Source: a bacterium
GTDB lineage: Bacteria > Bacteroidota > Bacteroidia > Bacteroidales > Muribaculaceae
Assembly: GCA_004561555.1 (NCBI GenBank)
Contig: SFVH01000016.1
Span: 1-39,800, forward strand
Direction: 5' to 3'
DNA length: 39,800 nucleotides
Shown here: piece by piece, positions 8,932 through 17,328 of the stretch
Layout of the letters: each line of letters starts with the position of its first letter
Position numbering within the stretch: position 1 is the stretch's first letter
The notes under the pieces: model-generated
Database searches by the model: none
What the model was told of the DNA's origin: nothing
Seen by the model: the letters and a program-made list of their open reading frames with translations, nothing else
Made by a program: the position numbers and the translations under genes

Positions 8932-8953
8932 TTTTATGATAAATATCATAAAA
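8932..8953. promoter_or_regulatory. Palindrome 2, putative operator overlapping the efflux promoter
   Basis: A perfect inverted repeat: 9-base arms TTTTATGAT and ATCATAAAA with AAAT between. It sits where the -33 element of the promoter with -7 at 8972 should be, a position suited to repression. It shares its core with the palindrome at 8895. The regulator is not identified; no TetR or MarR gene is adjacent. Confidence 0.55.
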
Positions 8954-8971
8954 ATTCACCTTATATCTCCG

Positions 8972-8979
8972 TACTTTTG
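8972..8979 (+). promoter_or_regulatory. Bacteroidota -7 element for the efflux operon
   Basis: TACTTTTG matches TAnnTTTG. No good TTTG is found 19-21 bases upstream; that space is occupied by the palindrome at 8932-8953. A start about 7 bases downstream would give a leader of roughly 65 bases before the adaptor ATG at 9051. Confidence 0.5.
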
Positions 8980-9050
8980 TACTCGAAAAATTGTTTAAAA
9001 AATAAGCATCATTAATTAGCAATATAACAACACATTTCAATCAATAAATT

Positions 9051-10223
9051 ATGAATAAAAACAAATTGTTCGGCATGACCAAGCACATAGCTTTGGTTGC
9101 TTTGGTATTAGGACTTTCGCTCACCTCGTGTGGCGGAGGCGAACAGCAAGGTGCACAACAGCAAGCACCACAAATCGGCTATATCGTAGCCAAGAGTGCG
9201 AGTGTGGATTTGGAGACACTCTATCCGGCAACAATCAAAGGAAAGAAAGACGTAGAAATCCGTCCGCAAGTGTCGGGCTTCATCACCCAAGTGTGTGTGG
9301 AAGAAGGACAGCAAGTGTCGGCAGGACAAACTTTGTTTGTCATCGACCAAGTGCAATACCAAGCTGCAGTGAGCCAAGCAGAGGCATCGGTTGCAGCAGC
9401 TCAAGAGGCAGTAAACAGCGCACAAATCACGGCTCGCAACAAGCAAACGCTCTACAACAAGAACGTGATTAGCGAATATGAAAATCAATTGGCACAAAAC
9501 GACCTTGCCTCTGCCAAAGCAGGCTTATCTCAAGCCAATGCGGCATTAGTGTCGGCGAGGAAGAATCTCTCCTACACCGTAGTGAAAGCCCCATCGGCAG
9601 GCTATGTAGGCTCTATCCCTAACCGCGAAGGCTCACTGGCAAGCCCGTCGATGGCACAACCACTGACCACAGTATCGGACATTTCAGAGGTTTATGCTTA
9701 TATCTCCTTCAACGAGCGACAAGTGCTTGAGATGACACAAAGCGGCAACGTGACACTTGCCAACGCATTAAAGGAGATGCCGGCAGTTCGCTTAAAACTT
9801 GCCGATGGCAGTTACTATGCTTCCGAGGGCAAATTTTCTACTATGACCGGACTTCTCGACACCACTACCGGCTCGGCAACAGTGCGCGTTTGCTTCCCCA
9901 ACCAAAACGGCATGTTGCGTAGCGGCTCCACCGGCTCGGTAGTAATACCTACTCATATGGACAACGTGATAATCATCCCTCAATCGGCAACAACCGAAAT
10001 CCAAGACCGCAAATTTGCCTATCTCACCGACAAAGAGGGCAACGTCAAGAGCTGCGCCATCGAAGTGGTAGCCACCAACGACGGCAAGAGCTATGCCGTG
10101 ACTTCAGGGTTGAAAGACGGCGACCATGTGATTGTGGAAGGCGTGGGCGTGAGCGTGCGCGACGGTGTAAAGATACAACCGGTAGACAAGACCAATTCGC
10201 AAAACGCTGCTGAAGCGAAATAA
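9051..10223 (+). CDS. RND efflux periplasmic adaptor lipoprotein (AcrA/MexA type)
   Basis: 390 residues, normal for the family. The leader ends in LTSC with the lipid Cys at 27. Then come the first half of the lipoyl domain (KKDVEIRPQVSGFI...V-EGQQV-AGQTLFVID), an alpha-helical hairpin rich in Ala and Gln (about 105-175), the second lipoyl half (SYTVVKAPSAGYVG), a beta-barrel domain and a membrane-proximal C-terminal domain. It joins the inner-membrane pump to the outer-membrane channel. The ATG follows an A-rich leader (AATAAATT). The pump gene starts 37 bases after its stop. Substrates cannot be read from the sequence. Confidence 0.93.
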   Translation: MNKNKLFGMTKHIALVALVLGLSLTSCGGGEQQGAQQQAPQIGYIVAKSASVDLETLYPATIKGKKDVEIRPQVSGFITQVCVEEGQQVSAGQTLFVIDQVQYQAAVSQAEASVAAAQEAVNSAQITARNKQTLYNKNVISEYENQLAQNDLASAKAGLSQANAALVSARKNLSYTVVKAPSAGYVGSIPNREGSLASPSMAQPLTTVSDISEVYAYISFNERQVLEMTQSGNVTLANALKEMPAVRLKLADGSYYASEGKFSTMTGLLDTTTGSATVRVCFPNQNGMLRSGSTGSVVIPTHMDNVIIIPQSATTEIQDRKFAYLTDKEGNVKSCAIEVVATNDGKSYAVTSGLKDGDHVIVEGVGVSVRDGVKIQPVDKTNSQNAAEAK

Positions 10224-10260
10224 CATCACTGCAATAGTATAATTAATAATTCGAACGATA

Positions 10261-13200
10261 ATGAAATTAGATAACTTTATCAAACGGCCGGTGCTCTCCA
10301 CGGTGATTTCCATCTTCATCGTGATTTTGGGTGTCGTGGGTATGATGTGGTTGCCAATCACACAATATCCCGACATTGCGCCACCAACGATTCAGGTGTC
10401 GACAACCTATACGGGTGCCGATGCACAAACGGTGCTCAACTCGGTGATTGCTCCTATCGAAGAGCAAATCAACGGTGCACAAGGCATGACATATATGCAA
10501 TCTACCGCTACCAATACCGGCTCGGCTACTATCAACGTATATTTCGAGCAGGGATTTGACCCGGATATGGCGGCTGTCGACGTGCAAAACCGTGTGGCTA
10601 AAGCACAGAGCCAGTTGCCGGCGGAAGTGACGCAAGTGGGTGTGATTACCCAGAAACGTCAGACGTCAATGCTTGTCGTATTCTCCCTCACTGCTCCAAA
10701 CAAAGACTACGACCAGGCGTTTATCGAAAACTATATGAAGATTAACGTCATCCCTCAGATACAGCGTGTGAACGGTGTGGGCGATGCTATGGTGATGGGT
10801 GCCGACTACTCGATGCGCGTGTGGCTCAAGCCCGACGTGATGGCACAATACAACCTTATGCCTACCGATATTTCCGCAGCCCTCGCCGAGCAAAACATCG
10901 AGGCGGCTCCGGGACAATTCGGCGAAAACGGCGACCAAGCATTCCAATACGTTATGCGCTATCGCGGCCGCTTGATTACACCGGAGGAGTTTGACAATAT
11001 CATCATCCGCTCCAACAAAGACGGCGAAACGCTCTACTTGAAAGATGTGGCACGTATGGAGCTGGGACGAGTGAGCTACGGCTTCAAAGGCAAGACCAAC
11101 GGCGCTCCCTCAGCATCAGCAATTATCTTCCAGTCGGCAGGCTCCAATGCTACTCAGGTAATCAACGGAGTGCTTGCAGAAATCGACAATGCCGAGAAAT
11201 CGCTGCCTAAAGGCTTGGAATTTAACGTGTCGATGAACACCAACGACTTCCTTTATGCTTCAATCGACGAAGTAATCAAGACACTTATCGAGGCATTTAT
11301 CCTCGTGTTCTTAGTGGTTTATATCTTCTTGCAAGACATTCGCTCCACCATCATCCCCGCCATCGCCATTCCGGTGGCATTGGTGGGCACATTCTTCGGA
11401 CTTTATCTCATCGGCTTCTCCATCAACTTGCTTACGCTGTCGGCATTGGTGCTCGCAATTGCCATTGTGGTCGACGACGCGATAGTGGTGGTCGAAGCGG
11501 TGCACGCCAAGCTTGATGAGGGCTACACGTCGGCACGCACCGCGGCTATCGACGCCATGCGCGAAATTGGCGGCGCAATCATCTCCATCACCCTTGTGAT
11601 GATGTTGGTGTTTATTCCGGTGTCATTTATGCCGGGCACCTCGGGCGTATTCTATCGCCAATTCGGTCTGACAATGGCAATCTCCATCGGACTGTCGGCT
11701 CTCAACGCATTGACCTTGTCGCCTGCATTGTGTGCCGTATTCCTCAAGCCCCACAAAGAGGCTAAAGAAGGCGAAAAGAAAAGCATCGTGAAGCGTTTCC
11801 ATGAGGGCTTCAACCATTATTACGACAAGCTTCTGGAAAAATATAAAGGTTGGACTCGATTCTTTATCAACCACAAAATCTCATCGTTTGGCATCGTGGG
11901 AGCAAGCATCGTGGTGCTCGGTTGGTTGATGACCACCACCTCCACAGCATTGGTGCCTACTGAAGACACCGGCGTATTTTTTGTGATGGTAAATATGCCG
12001 CCGGCAACTTCACTCGAAAAGACAGAAGCCACCCTCGCCAAGGTGGATGCCATCCTCGCTAAAGAGCCGGCAATCAAGAGCCGTACGGAAATCCTCGGCT
12101 ACAGCTTCATCGCCGGTCAAGGCAACACCTACGGCACATTTATCGTGAAGCTGAAAGACTGGGAGGAACGCACCGAAGACCAAGCAGCCGACAAAGTGCT
12201 CGGCAAGCTATATATGCAGGTCAACGCCCAAGTGAAAGAAGCCATGGTGATGATGTTCCAACCGCCTATGATTTCCGGTTACTCCGTGACCAGCGGCTTT
12301 GAAGTGCAACTCCAAGACCGCACCGGCGGCGACATCAATAAGTTCTTCCAAGTTTATCAAGGATTTATTGCCGCCCTCAACCAGCGTCCGGAAATCCAAC
12401 AAGCATACTCGACATTCAACCCGTCGTTCCCGCAATATATGGTGGAAGTCGACGTTGCCAAGACCAAGCAAGCCGGCATCAGCCCGAAGACCGTGCTCTC
12501 CACTCTCCAAGGCTACTATGGCGGTATGTATGTGTCAAACTTCAACCGTTTCGGCAAGCTTTATCGCGTGATGATGCAAGCTGACCCGGAAGCACGTGTA
12601 TCACCAGAGACACTCAATCAAATCAAAGTGCGTGTGGGTAACGAGATGACTCCTATCACCAACTTCATCACGCTCAAACGCGTGTATGGACCGGACATTG
12701 TCAACCGCTTCAACTTGTTTACCTCAATAGCGGTGAGCGGTACTCCTAATCCCGGCTACACCAACGGTGATGCCATCAAGGCCATCGAAGAAGTGGCAAA
12801 ACAAACTTTGCCAATGGGTTACAACTACGAATATTCGGGTATGACCCGAGAAGAAAAAGACTCTTCGGCATCAGCCACCGCAGTAGTGTTCGGACTTTGC
12901 TTGCTGTTTGTCTACCTGCTTTTGTCGGCACAATACGAGAGCTACATCCTTCCGTTGGCTGTAATCTTCTCCATACCGTTCGGCTTGATGGGTTCGTTTA
13001 TCTTTGCTCGCATCTTCGGCATCGACAACAACATCTATCTGCAAATCGGACTTATCATGCTCATTGGCTTGCTTGCAAAGAATGCCATCTTGATTGTTGA
13101 GTTTGCACTCGACCGCCGCAAGACCGGCATGAGCATCACCGGCGCTGCCATTGCCGGTGCCGCTGCCCGTCTGCGTCCTATCTTGATGACCTCGTTTGCC

Positions 13201-13440
13201 ATGATTATCGGTCTGTTGCCACTGATGTTGGCTTCGGGCGTAGGTGCCAACGGTAACAGTTCGCTGGGTACCGGTGCTGTAGGTGGTATGTTGATTGGTA
13301 TGGTGCTGCAAGTGCTTATAGTGCCGGCTCTTTTCGTGGCATTCCAAATCATCCAAGAAAAGATTTCACCAATAAAGTGGAAAGACACCGACAACACAGA
13401 AATTGACGACCAAATTGAGCAATATGCTCGCAAACACTAA
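10261..13440 (+). CDS. RND multidrug efflux pump, HAE1/AcrB family
   Basis: 1059 residues, the usual size for AcrB-type transporters. The N-terminus MKLDNFIKRPVLSTVISIFIVILG is the classic first helix of hydrophobe/amphiphile exporters. Two large periplasmic loops separate two sets of six membrane helices. The proton-relay pair of Asp is visible in helix 4 (AIAIVVDDAIVVVEAVH, around residue 400-415), and the matching helix 10 region contains LIGLLAKNAILIVEFA with its Lys. It works as a trimer, taking substrates from the periplasm or outer leaflet and driving them out by proton flow. It is in one operon with the adaptor upstream and channel downstream. Family is clear; substrate is not. Confidence 0.95.
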   Translation: MKLDNFIKRPVLSTVISIFIVILGVVGMMWLPITQYPDIAPPTIQVSTTYTGADAQTVLNSVIAPIEEQINGAQGMTYMQSTATNTGSATINVYFEQGFDPDMAAVDVQNRVAKAQSQLPAEVTQVGVITQKRQTSMLVVFSLTAPNKDYDQAFIENYMKINVIPQIQRVNGVGDAMVMGADYSMRVWLKPDVMAQYNLMPTDISAALAEQNIEAAPGQFGENGDQAFQYVMRYRGRLITPEEFDNIIIRSNKDGETLYLKDVARMELGRVSYGFKGKTNGAPSASAIIFQSAGSNATQVINGVLAEIDNAEKSLPKGLEFNVSMNTNDFLYASIDEVIKTLIEAFILVFLVVYIFLQDIRSTIIPAIAIPVALVGTFFGLYLIGFSINLLTLSALVLAIAIVVDDAIVVVEAVHAKLDEGYTSARTAAIDAMREIGGAIISITLVMMLVFIPVSFMPGTSGVFYRQFGLTMAISIGLSALNALTLSPALCAVFLKPHKEAKEGEKKSIVKRFHEGFNHYYDKLLEKYKGWTRFFINHKISSFGIVGASIVVLGWLMTTTSTALVPTEDTGVFFVMVNMPPATSLEKTEATLAKVDAILAKEPAIKSRTEILGYSFIAGQGNTYGTFIVKLKDWEERTEDQAADKVLGKLYMQVNAQVKEAMVMMFQPPMISGYSVTSGFEVQLQDRTGGDINKFFQVYQGFIAALNQRPEIQQAYSTFNPSFPQYMVEVDVAKTKQAGISPKTVLSTLQGYYGGMYVSNFNRFGKLYRVMMQADPEARVSPETLNQIKVRVGNEMTPITNFITLKRVYGPDIVNRFNLFTSIAVSGTPNPGYTNGDAIKAIEEVAKQTLPMGYNYEYSGMTREEKDSSASATAVVFGLCLLFVYLLLSAQYESYILPLAVIFSIPFGLMGSFIFARIFGIDNNIYLQIGLIMLIGLLAKNAILIVEFALDRRKTGMSITGAAIAGAAARLRPILMTSFAMIIGLLPLMLASGVGANGNSSLGTGAVGGMLIGMVLQVLIVPALFVAFQIIQEKISPIKWKDTDNTEIDDQIEQYARKH

Positions 13441-13457
13441 AAAACAAGAGCAAAACA

Positions 13458-14843
13458 ATGAAAATCAGCAAATATATCAGCGTAGTCCTCGTGGTGGCAA
13501 TTGCCACCACAGCGACCGGCTGTCACATCTACAAAAAATTTGAGATGCCCGACGAGGGTGTCGCCAAAGAAGTGGCTGAGGCGCAAAAAGAGCCTATCGA
13601 CAGTACCGCTCTCGGTAATTTGAAGTGGGACGAGGTGTTTACCGACCCTCAATTGCAAGCACTCATTCAAATAGCTCTCGACAACAACGTCGACCTGGAG
13701 AATGCTCGCTTGAATGTGGAGATAGCCAATGCCCAACTGCTCGGCTCCAAACTGAGCTATCTGCCTTCGGTGGCGCTGACGCCCAACGGCGGCACAGCCT
13801 CCTATGGCGGCTCAAAAATCACTCGCGACACTTGGCAATACACCATCCCCGCCACCGCAAGCTGGGAGCTTGACCTCTTCGGCAAGCTGCTCAACGGCAA
13901 ACGCTCGGCACAAGCGGCAGTGCTCCAAAGCGAGGCATATCGCCAAGCCGTTCGCTCGCAAATAATCGGCGGTGTGGCAAACTGCTACTACACCATCGTG
14001 ATGCTGCAACAACAGCTGCAAATACTCAACGAGACCTCAGCAATCTGGAAAGAAAGCATCACTACGATGCAAGACCTCAAAGAGGCAGGGCGCTTCAACG
14101 AAGTGGCTGTGGTGCAAAGCAAAGCCAACTACAGTAGCCTCCTTGCCACCATTCCTCAGATAGAGATGTCAATCCATGAGGCACAAAACAGCCTCTCCTT
14201 GCTTCTCAACCGTCAGTTGCAATCGTGGCAAGTGGATGCTTCCTATACTCCGGTATTCCCCAAATATATGGAAAACGACATTCCGCTTAAGTATGTGGCT
14301 TCTCGCCCCGACGTGCAAGCTGCCGAACAGAGCCTCGCCATGGCATATTATGCCACTAACAGCGCCCGTGCGGCATTCTATCCCACAATCGCACTTAGTG
14401 TGAATGGTGGTTTCACCAACTATGTGGGCGGAATGATTAGCAATCCGGGGTCATGGTTTTATCAATTAGCCGGACAACTCGCCGCACCGCTATTTAGCCG
14501 CGGTCAGAACATAGCTACCCTTAAAGCTGCAAAGGCACGCCAAGAGCAATCTCTCAACAACTTCGAATATACTGTGCTCGCCGCCGGCGCCGAAGTGAGC
14601 GATGCCTTGGTGGCTTACAACAAAAACTTGGAGCGCGCCTCACAGCTGGAAGCTCAAGTGGGCTATCTCAAGCAAGCCGTGGAATACAACAACGACTTGT
14701 TGAAATATGGCACCGCCACCTATCTTGAGGTATTGACGGCTCAACAATCATTGCTCAACGCTCAGATTTCGCAAGCACAATGCCAACTCTCAGCACGACA
14801 AGCAGCCATCAGCCTCTATCAATCACTCGGTGGAGGACGTTAA
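13458..14843 (+). CDS. Outer-membrane efflux channel lipoprotein (OprM/NodT type)
   Basis: 461 residues. The leader VVLVVAIATTATGC gives a lipobox with Cys at about 22, then HIYKKFEMPDE, the typical start of OprM-class lipoproteins. Two repeats of the outer-membrane efflux protein domain follow, each with the long Ala/Gln/Leu-rich coiled helices (IALDNNVDLENARLNVEIANAQLLG; second repeat from about residue 275 with SRPDVQAAEQSLA). A trimer makes the beta barrel and periplasmic tunnel of the pump. It begins 17 bases after the pump stop, and completes the tripartite set. Confidence 0.93.
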   Translation: MKISKYISVVLVVAIATTATGCHIYKKFEMPDEGVAKEVAEAQKEPIDSTALGNLKWDEVFTDPQLQALIQIALDNNVDLENARLNVEIANAQLLGSKLSYLPSVALTPNGGTASYGGSKITRDTWQYTIPATASWELDLFGKLLNGKRSAQAAVLQSEAYRQAVRSQIIGGVANCYYTIVMLQQQLQILNETSAIWKESITTMQDLKEAGRFNEVAVVQSKANYSSLLATIPQIEMSIHEAQNSLSLLLNRQLQSWQVDASYTPVFPKYMENDIPLKYVASRPDVQAAEQSLAMAYYATNSARAAFYPTIALSVNGGFTNYVGGMISNPGSWFYQLAGQLAAPLFSRGQNIATLKAAKARQEQSLNNFEYTVLAAGAEVSDALVAYNKNLERASQLEAQVGYLKQAVEYNNDLLKYGTATYLEVLTAQQSLLNAQISQAQCQLSARQAAISLYQSLGGGR

Positions 14844-14872
14844 AAATAGAAACCCTTAAAATTTGAAAAACG

Positions 14873-15664
14873 ATGATAAGTACTTTAGCATTTGTTGACC
14901 CCGAAGCCAAATTGGGCAACAACGTAACAGTTTATCCGTTTGCATTCATCGACAAAAACGTGGTGATAGGCGACAACTGCGTGATTATGCCTCACGCAAG
15001 CATCATGAGCGGGGCCCGCATGGGCAACAACGTCACCGTGAGCAACGGTGCAATAGTGAGCGCATCGCCGCAAGACCCACGCTGGAAAGGCGAGCCGTCG
15101 TTGGTGGAAATAGGCGATGGCACAACCATCCGCGAGCAATGCATCATCAATCGCAGCATCCACGAGGGCAAAGCCACAAAAATCGGTGCTAAGTGTTTTA
15201 TCGCCGCCGAAGCCCACATCGCCCACGACTCTCAACTCGCCGACTTTTGCGTGGTGGGTAACGGAGCGGAAGTGGCAGGAGATGTAGTGATGGACACCTG
15301 CTCTATCCTTTCCACCGGAGTGAAAGTGTTTGAAGGAAGCCACATCGGCAAATGGGCATTTATTAAAGGGGGATGTCGCATCTCGGGAAATGTCCCTCCG
15401 TTTGTCATTATGGCTCACAATCCGGCAGCCTATTTCGGTGTAAATGCCACAATCATGCGCCACTTCAAGAAATACACCGAGGAGGAGATTGACGACATCG
15501 CTAAATCCTACCGACATGTGTATCAATGCAATGTGTCGCTCTACAACGCTGTAAAGCGTATTAAAGCCGACATACAGGACTCGCAAGTGCGTCAAGACAT
15601 TCTCGATTTTATTGCGCAAAGCAATAATCGCCTTGTTGCTCTCCCGAAATTTGAAGAATTCTAA
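14873..15664 (+). CDS. LpxA-family acyl-ACP:UDP-GlcNAc acyltransferase, divergent
   Basis: 263 residues, the length of LpxA. It has hexapeptide repeats of a left-handed beta helix throughout the first two thirds (GNNVTV, GDNCVIM and so on), the insert QDPRWKGEPSLVEIGDG and TTIREQCIINR as in LpxA, and AHIAHD with the catalytic His (His125 in E. coli) and its neighbour His122. However, the AVHQF segment of true LpxA, with the substrate-contacting His144, reads GVKVFEG here, and the end lacks the usual RGIIR-like close. LpxA catalyses the first step of lipid A synthesis in the cytosol. This copy sits 29 bases after an efflux channel gene, not in an lpxD-lpxC cluster, so it may be a paralogue with a different acyl donor or sugar (inference). 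Confidence 0.75.
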   Translation: MISTLAFVDPEAKLGNNVTVYPFAFIDKNVVIGDNCVIMPHASIMSGARMGNNVTVSNGAIVSASPQDPRWKGEPSLVEIGDGTTIREQCIINRSIHEGKATKIGAKCFIAAEAHIAHDSQLADFCVVGNGAEVAGDVVMDTCSILSTGVKVFEGSHIGKWAFIKGGCRISGNVPPFVIMAHNPAAYFGVNATIMRHFKKYTEEEIDDIAKSYRHVYQCNVSLYNAVKRIKADIQDSQVRQDILDFIAQSNNRLVALPKFEEF

Positions 15665-15690
15665 ACCGTTTTTTATTGATTGAACAACTG

Positions 15691-15724
15691 AGAGGGGGAT
15701 GCATTACGACATTCCCCTCTTTTT
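15691..15724 (+). terminator. Rho-independent terminator of efflux/LpxA-like operon
   Basis: Arms AGAGGGGGATG and CATTCCCCTCT (11 bases, one G-T pair), 8-base loop CATTACGA, then TTTT. A clear terminator 27 bases after the stop codon. Confidence 0.9.
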
Positions 15725-15881
15725 ATTCTGACATTTTCTCCACACTATCTTTAGAAATTAAAAACTCACAATTGATATTTTTTTGGCATCTGTTCAAAAA
15801 TAGAAGTTATTATCATCATAACATCCTAATGACCGATTTGGGTTAAATGAAATAAATGTAATCATAAAAAGCATTATGTTT

Positions 15882-15914
15882 GCGAGAGCGATGCTATCAT
15901 TGTCATGCTCTCGC
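15882..15914. other. Perfect 8-bp inverted repeat, unexplained
   Basis: GCGAGAGC, 17 bases, GCTCTCGC. It lies about 57 bases upstream of the -33 element of the next promoter and is not followed by a clean T run on either strand. It may be a decayed terminator, a small RNA end or a protein site. Confidence 0.4.
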
Positions 15915-15970
15915 TTCTTCCAATTTTGACTTCTGATATTAGCAAATAATGTTATTTTTTTTGAATAATA

Positions 15971-16002
15971 TTTGGTTAAGAGGCGAATATGCCGTATTTT
16001 TG
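15971..16002 (+). promoter_or_regulatory. Promoter for Crp/Fnr-DUF4924-prfC operon
   Basis: TTTG at 15971-15974, 20 bases, TATTTTTG at 15995-16002: a full match to the Bacteroidota promoter. The expected start gives a leader of about 35 bases before the ATG at 16045. Confidence 0.8.
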
Positions 16003-16044
16003 TGCTAAATAACATAATTACATAGCAAACAGAAAAGCTATACG

Positions 16045-16746
16045 ATGGTTTCAAGAGAAGCATTAGAAAAAGTAATAAAAGAAGACCTTGCCGGCATTTG
16101 GGATGTGCTGACGACAGAAGAAAAACGTTTGATTATCGACAACTTCACAGTGCATAACTTCAAGCGCAACCAAATCATCTATGCGGAAAAAGAGACTCCG
16201 GAGTATCTTTGGTGTCTGATAAAAGGCAAGGTAAAGAAATATAAAGAAGGTATCGGCGGACGTCAACAAATCATCCGCTTGATACGTCCGGTGCAATATT
16301 TTGGCCATCGCGCTTATTTCGCCAACGAGCCGTATGTTTCGGGAGCCATCGCTATGGAGCCTTCCACCATAGGCGCTATACCTATGAAGGTTGTCTGTCG
16401 CATAATCGACGGCAACCGCCAGCTGGCATGGTTTTTCATCCATGAGCTGTCGCACAACCTCGGTCGCTCGGACACAAAAATTGTCAATCTCACACAAAAA
16501 CACATCCGCGGACGCCTTGCCGATGCCCTTGCGCTCTTGATTGACAACTACGGCTTTGAAGACGACGGCGAAACGCTCAACATCTATATGTCGCGCGAAG
16601 ACCTCGCCAACCTCTCCAATATGACTACCTCCAATGCCATCCGCACTCTGTCGGCATTTGTCAACGAGAGGGTGATTATCGTCGACGGACGACGCATCAA
16701 GGTGCTCAACGAGTCGGCATTGCGCAAAATCAGCAAATTCGGATAG
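16045..16746 (+). CDS. Crp/Fnr family transcription regulator
   Basis: 233 residues. Residues about 20-140 are a cyclic-nucleotide-binding-type beta roll (YLWCLIKGKVKKYKEGIGGRQQIIRLIRPVQYFGHRAYF), followed by the long dimer helix and a C-terminal winged helix (MSREDLANLSNMTTSNAIRTLSAFVNERVIIVDGRRIKV split across 190-230), the HTH type of the Crp group. No Fnr-type Cys cluster is visible and the cAMP-contacting Arg-Ser pair is not recognisable, so the signal is unknown. It is first in an operon with a DUF4924 gene 6 bases away and prfC, with its own strong promoter. Targets cannot be predicted from this window. Confidence 0.88.
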   Translation: MVSREALEKVIKEDLAGIWDVLTTEEKRLIIDNFTVHNFKRNQIIYAEKETPEYLWCLIKGKVKKYKEGIGGRQQIIRLIRPVQYFGHRAYFANEPYVSGAIAMEPSTIGAIPMKVVCRIIDGNRQLAWFFIHELSHNLGRSDTKIVNLTQKHIRGRLADALALLIDNYGFEDDGETLNIYMSREDLANLSNMTTSNAIRTLSAFVNERVIIVDGRRIKVLNESALRKISKFG

Positions 16747-16752
16747 ACTAAT

Positions 16753-17310
16753 ATGCTAACAGCAAAACAACTGCGAGAAGAAAACATCGCTGAATATCTT
16801 CTCTATATGTGGCAGATTGAAGACATCCTTCGAGCCTGCCGCTTTGATATTGAGGTGGTGAAACACAACATCATTGTCAACTACCCCACCGACGTTTCCA
16901 CGATGGAAGCAATGGCACAATGGTATGCCGACCTTATCGAAATGATGCGCCGCGAAGACGTGATGACAAAAGGGCATATCCAAATCAACAAGAATGTGCT
17001 CATCCAGCTCACCGACCTCCACCAAATGCTTCTCAAAAGCACGAAATATCCGGAATACGGCGCTGAATTCTACCGCACTCTCCCCTACATTGTGGAGCTG
17101 CGCGCGAAGTCGGGCGAGGAGAAATGCGGCGAAATAGAGACCTGCTTTAATGCGCTCTATGCCACTATGCTTATGCGGCTTCAACACCGCGACATCAGCG
17201 ACGACACTCGCTTGGCTATCAATCAAATATCCAAATTTATATCTATGCTCGCCTCTTTCTTCCACAAAGACCGCAAGCATCCCTTGTTTGACAAAGAAGA
17301 CTACGAATAA
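16753..17310 (+). CDS. DUF4924 family protein
   Basis: 185 residues, mostly helical and soluble, with no signal peptide or membrane segment. The N-terminal LTAKQLREENIAEYLLYMWQIEDILRA and the later YRTLPYIVELRAKS segment fit DUF4924, a Bacteroidota family of unknown function. It starts 6 bases after the Crp/Fnr gene and ends 18 bases before prfC, so it is in the middle of their operon. A role in translation or in the regulator's response would be a guess from position only. Confidence 0.75.
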   Translation: MLTAKQLREENIAEYLLYMWQIEDILRACRFDIEVVKHNIIVNYPTDVSTMEAMAQWYADLIEMMRREDVMTKGHIQINKNVLIQLTDLHQMLLKSTKYPEYGAEFYRTLPYIVELRAKSGEEKCGEIETCFNALYATMLMRLQHRDISDDTRLAINQISKFISMLASFFHKDRKHPLFDKEDYE

Positions 17311-17328
17311 TTTCATCAATCTCTACCC

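Larger units (their letters stand above)
8698..9050. other. Divergent control region between surface-uptake and efflux operons
   Basis: No gene is evident in these 353 AT-rich bases. They separate the minus-strand lipoprotein/receptor unit from the plus-strand efflux operon. A weak -7-like element for the minus-strand unit is at 8740-8747 (CACCTTTG on the minus strand, one mismatch to TAnnTTTG). Two palindromes and a plus-strand -7 element, listed separately, lie in the right half. Confidence 0.6.
15725..16044. other. AT-rich intergenic region before the Crp/Fnr gene
   Basis: No gene is visible. It holds the hairpin at 15882-15914 and the promoter at 15971-16002, listed separately. The first 150 bases show nothing else I can name. 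Confidence 0.6.

Noticed and set aside
14885..15619. Minus-strand frame of 244 residues opposite the LpxA-like gene
   Set aside because: The plus strand has unmistakable hexapeptide repeats; the other strand is their shadow, as is common for repeat-rich genes.
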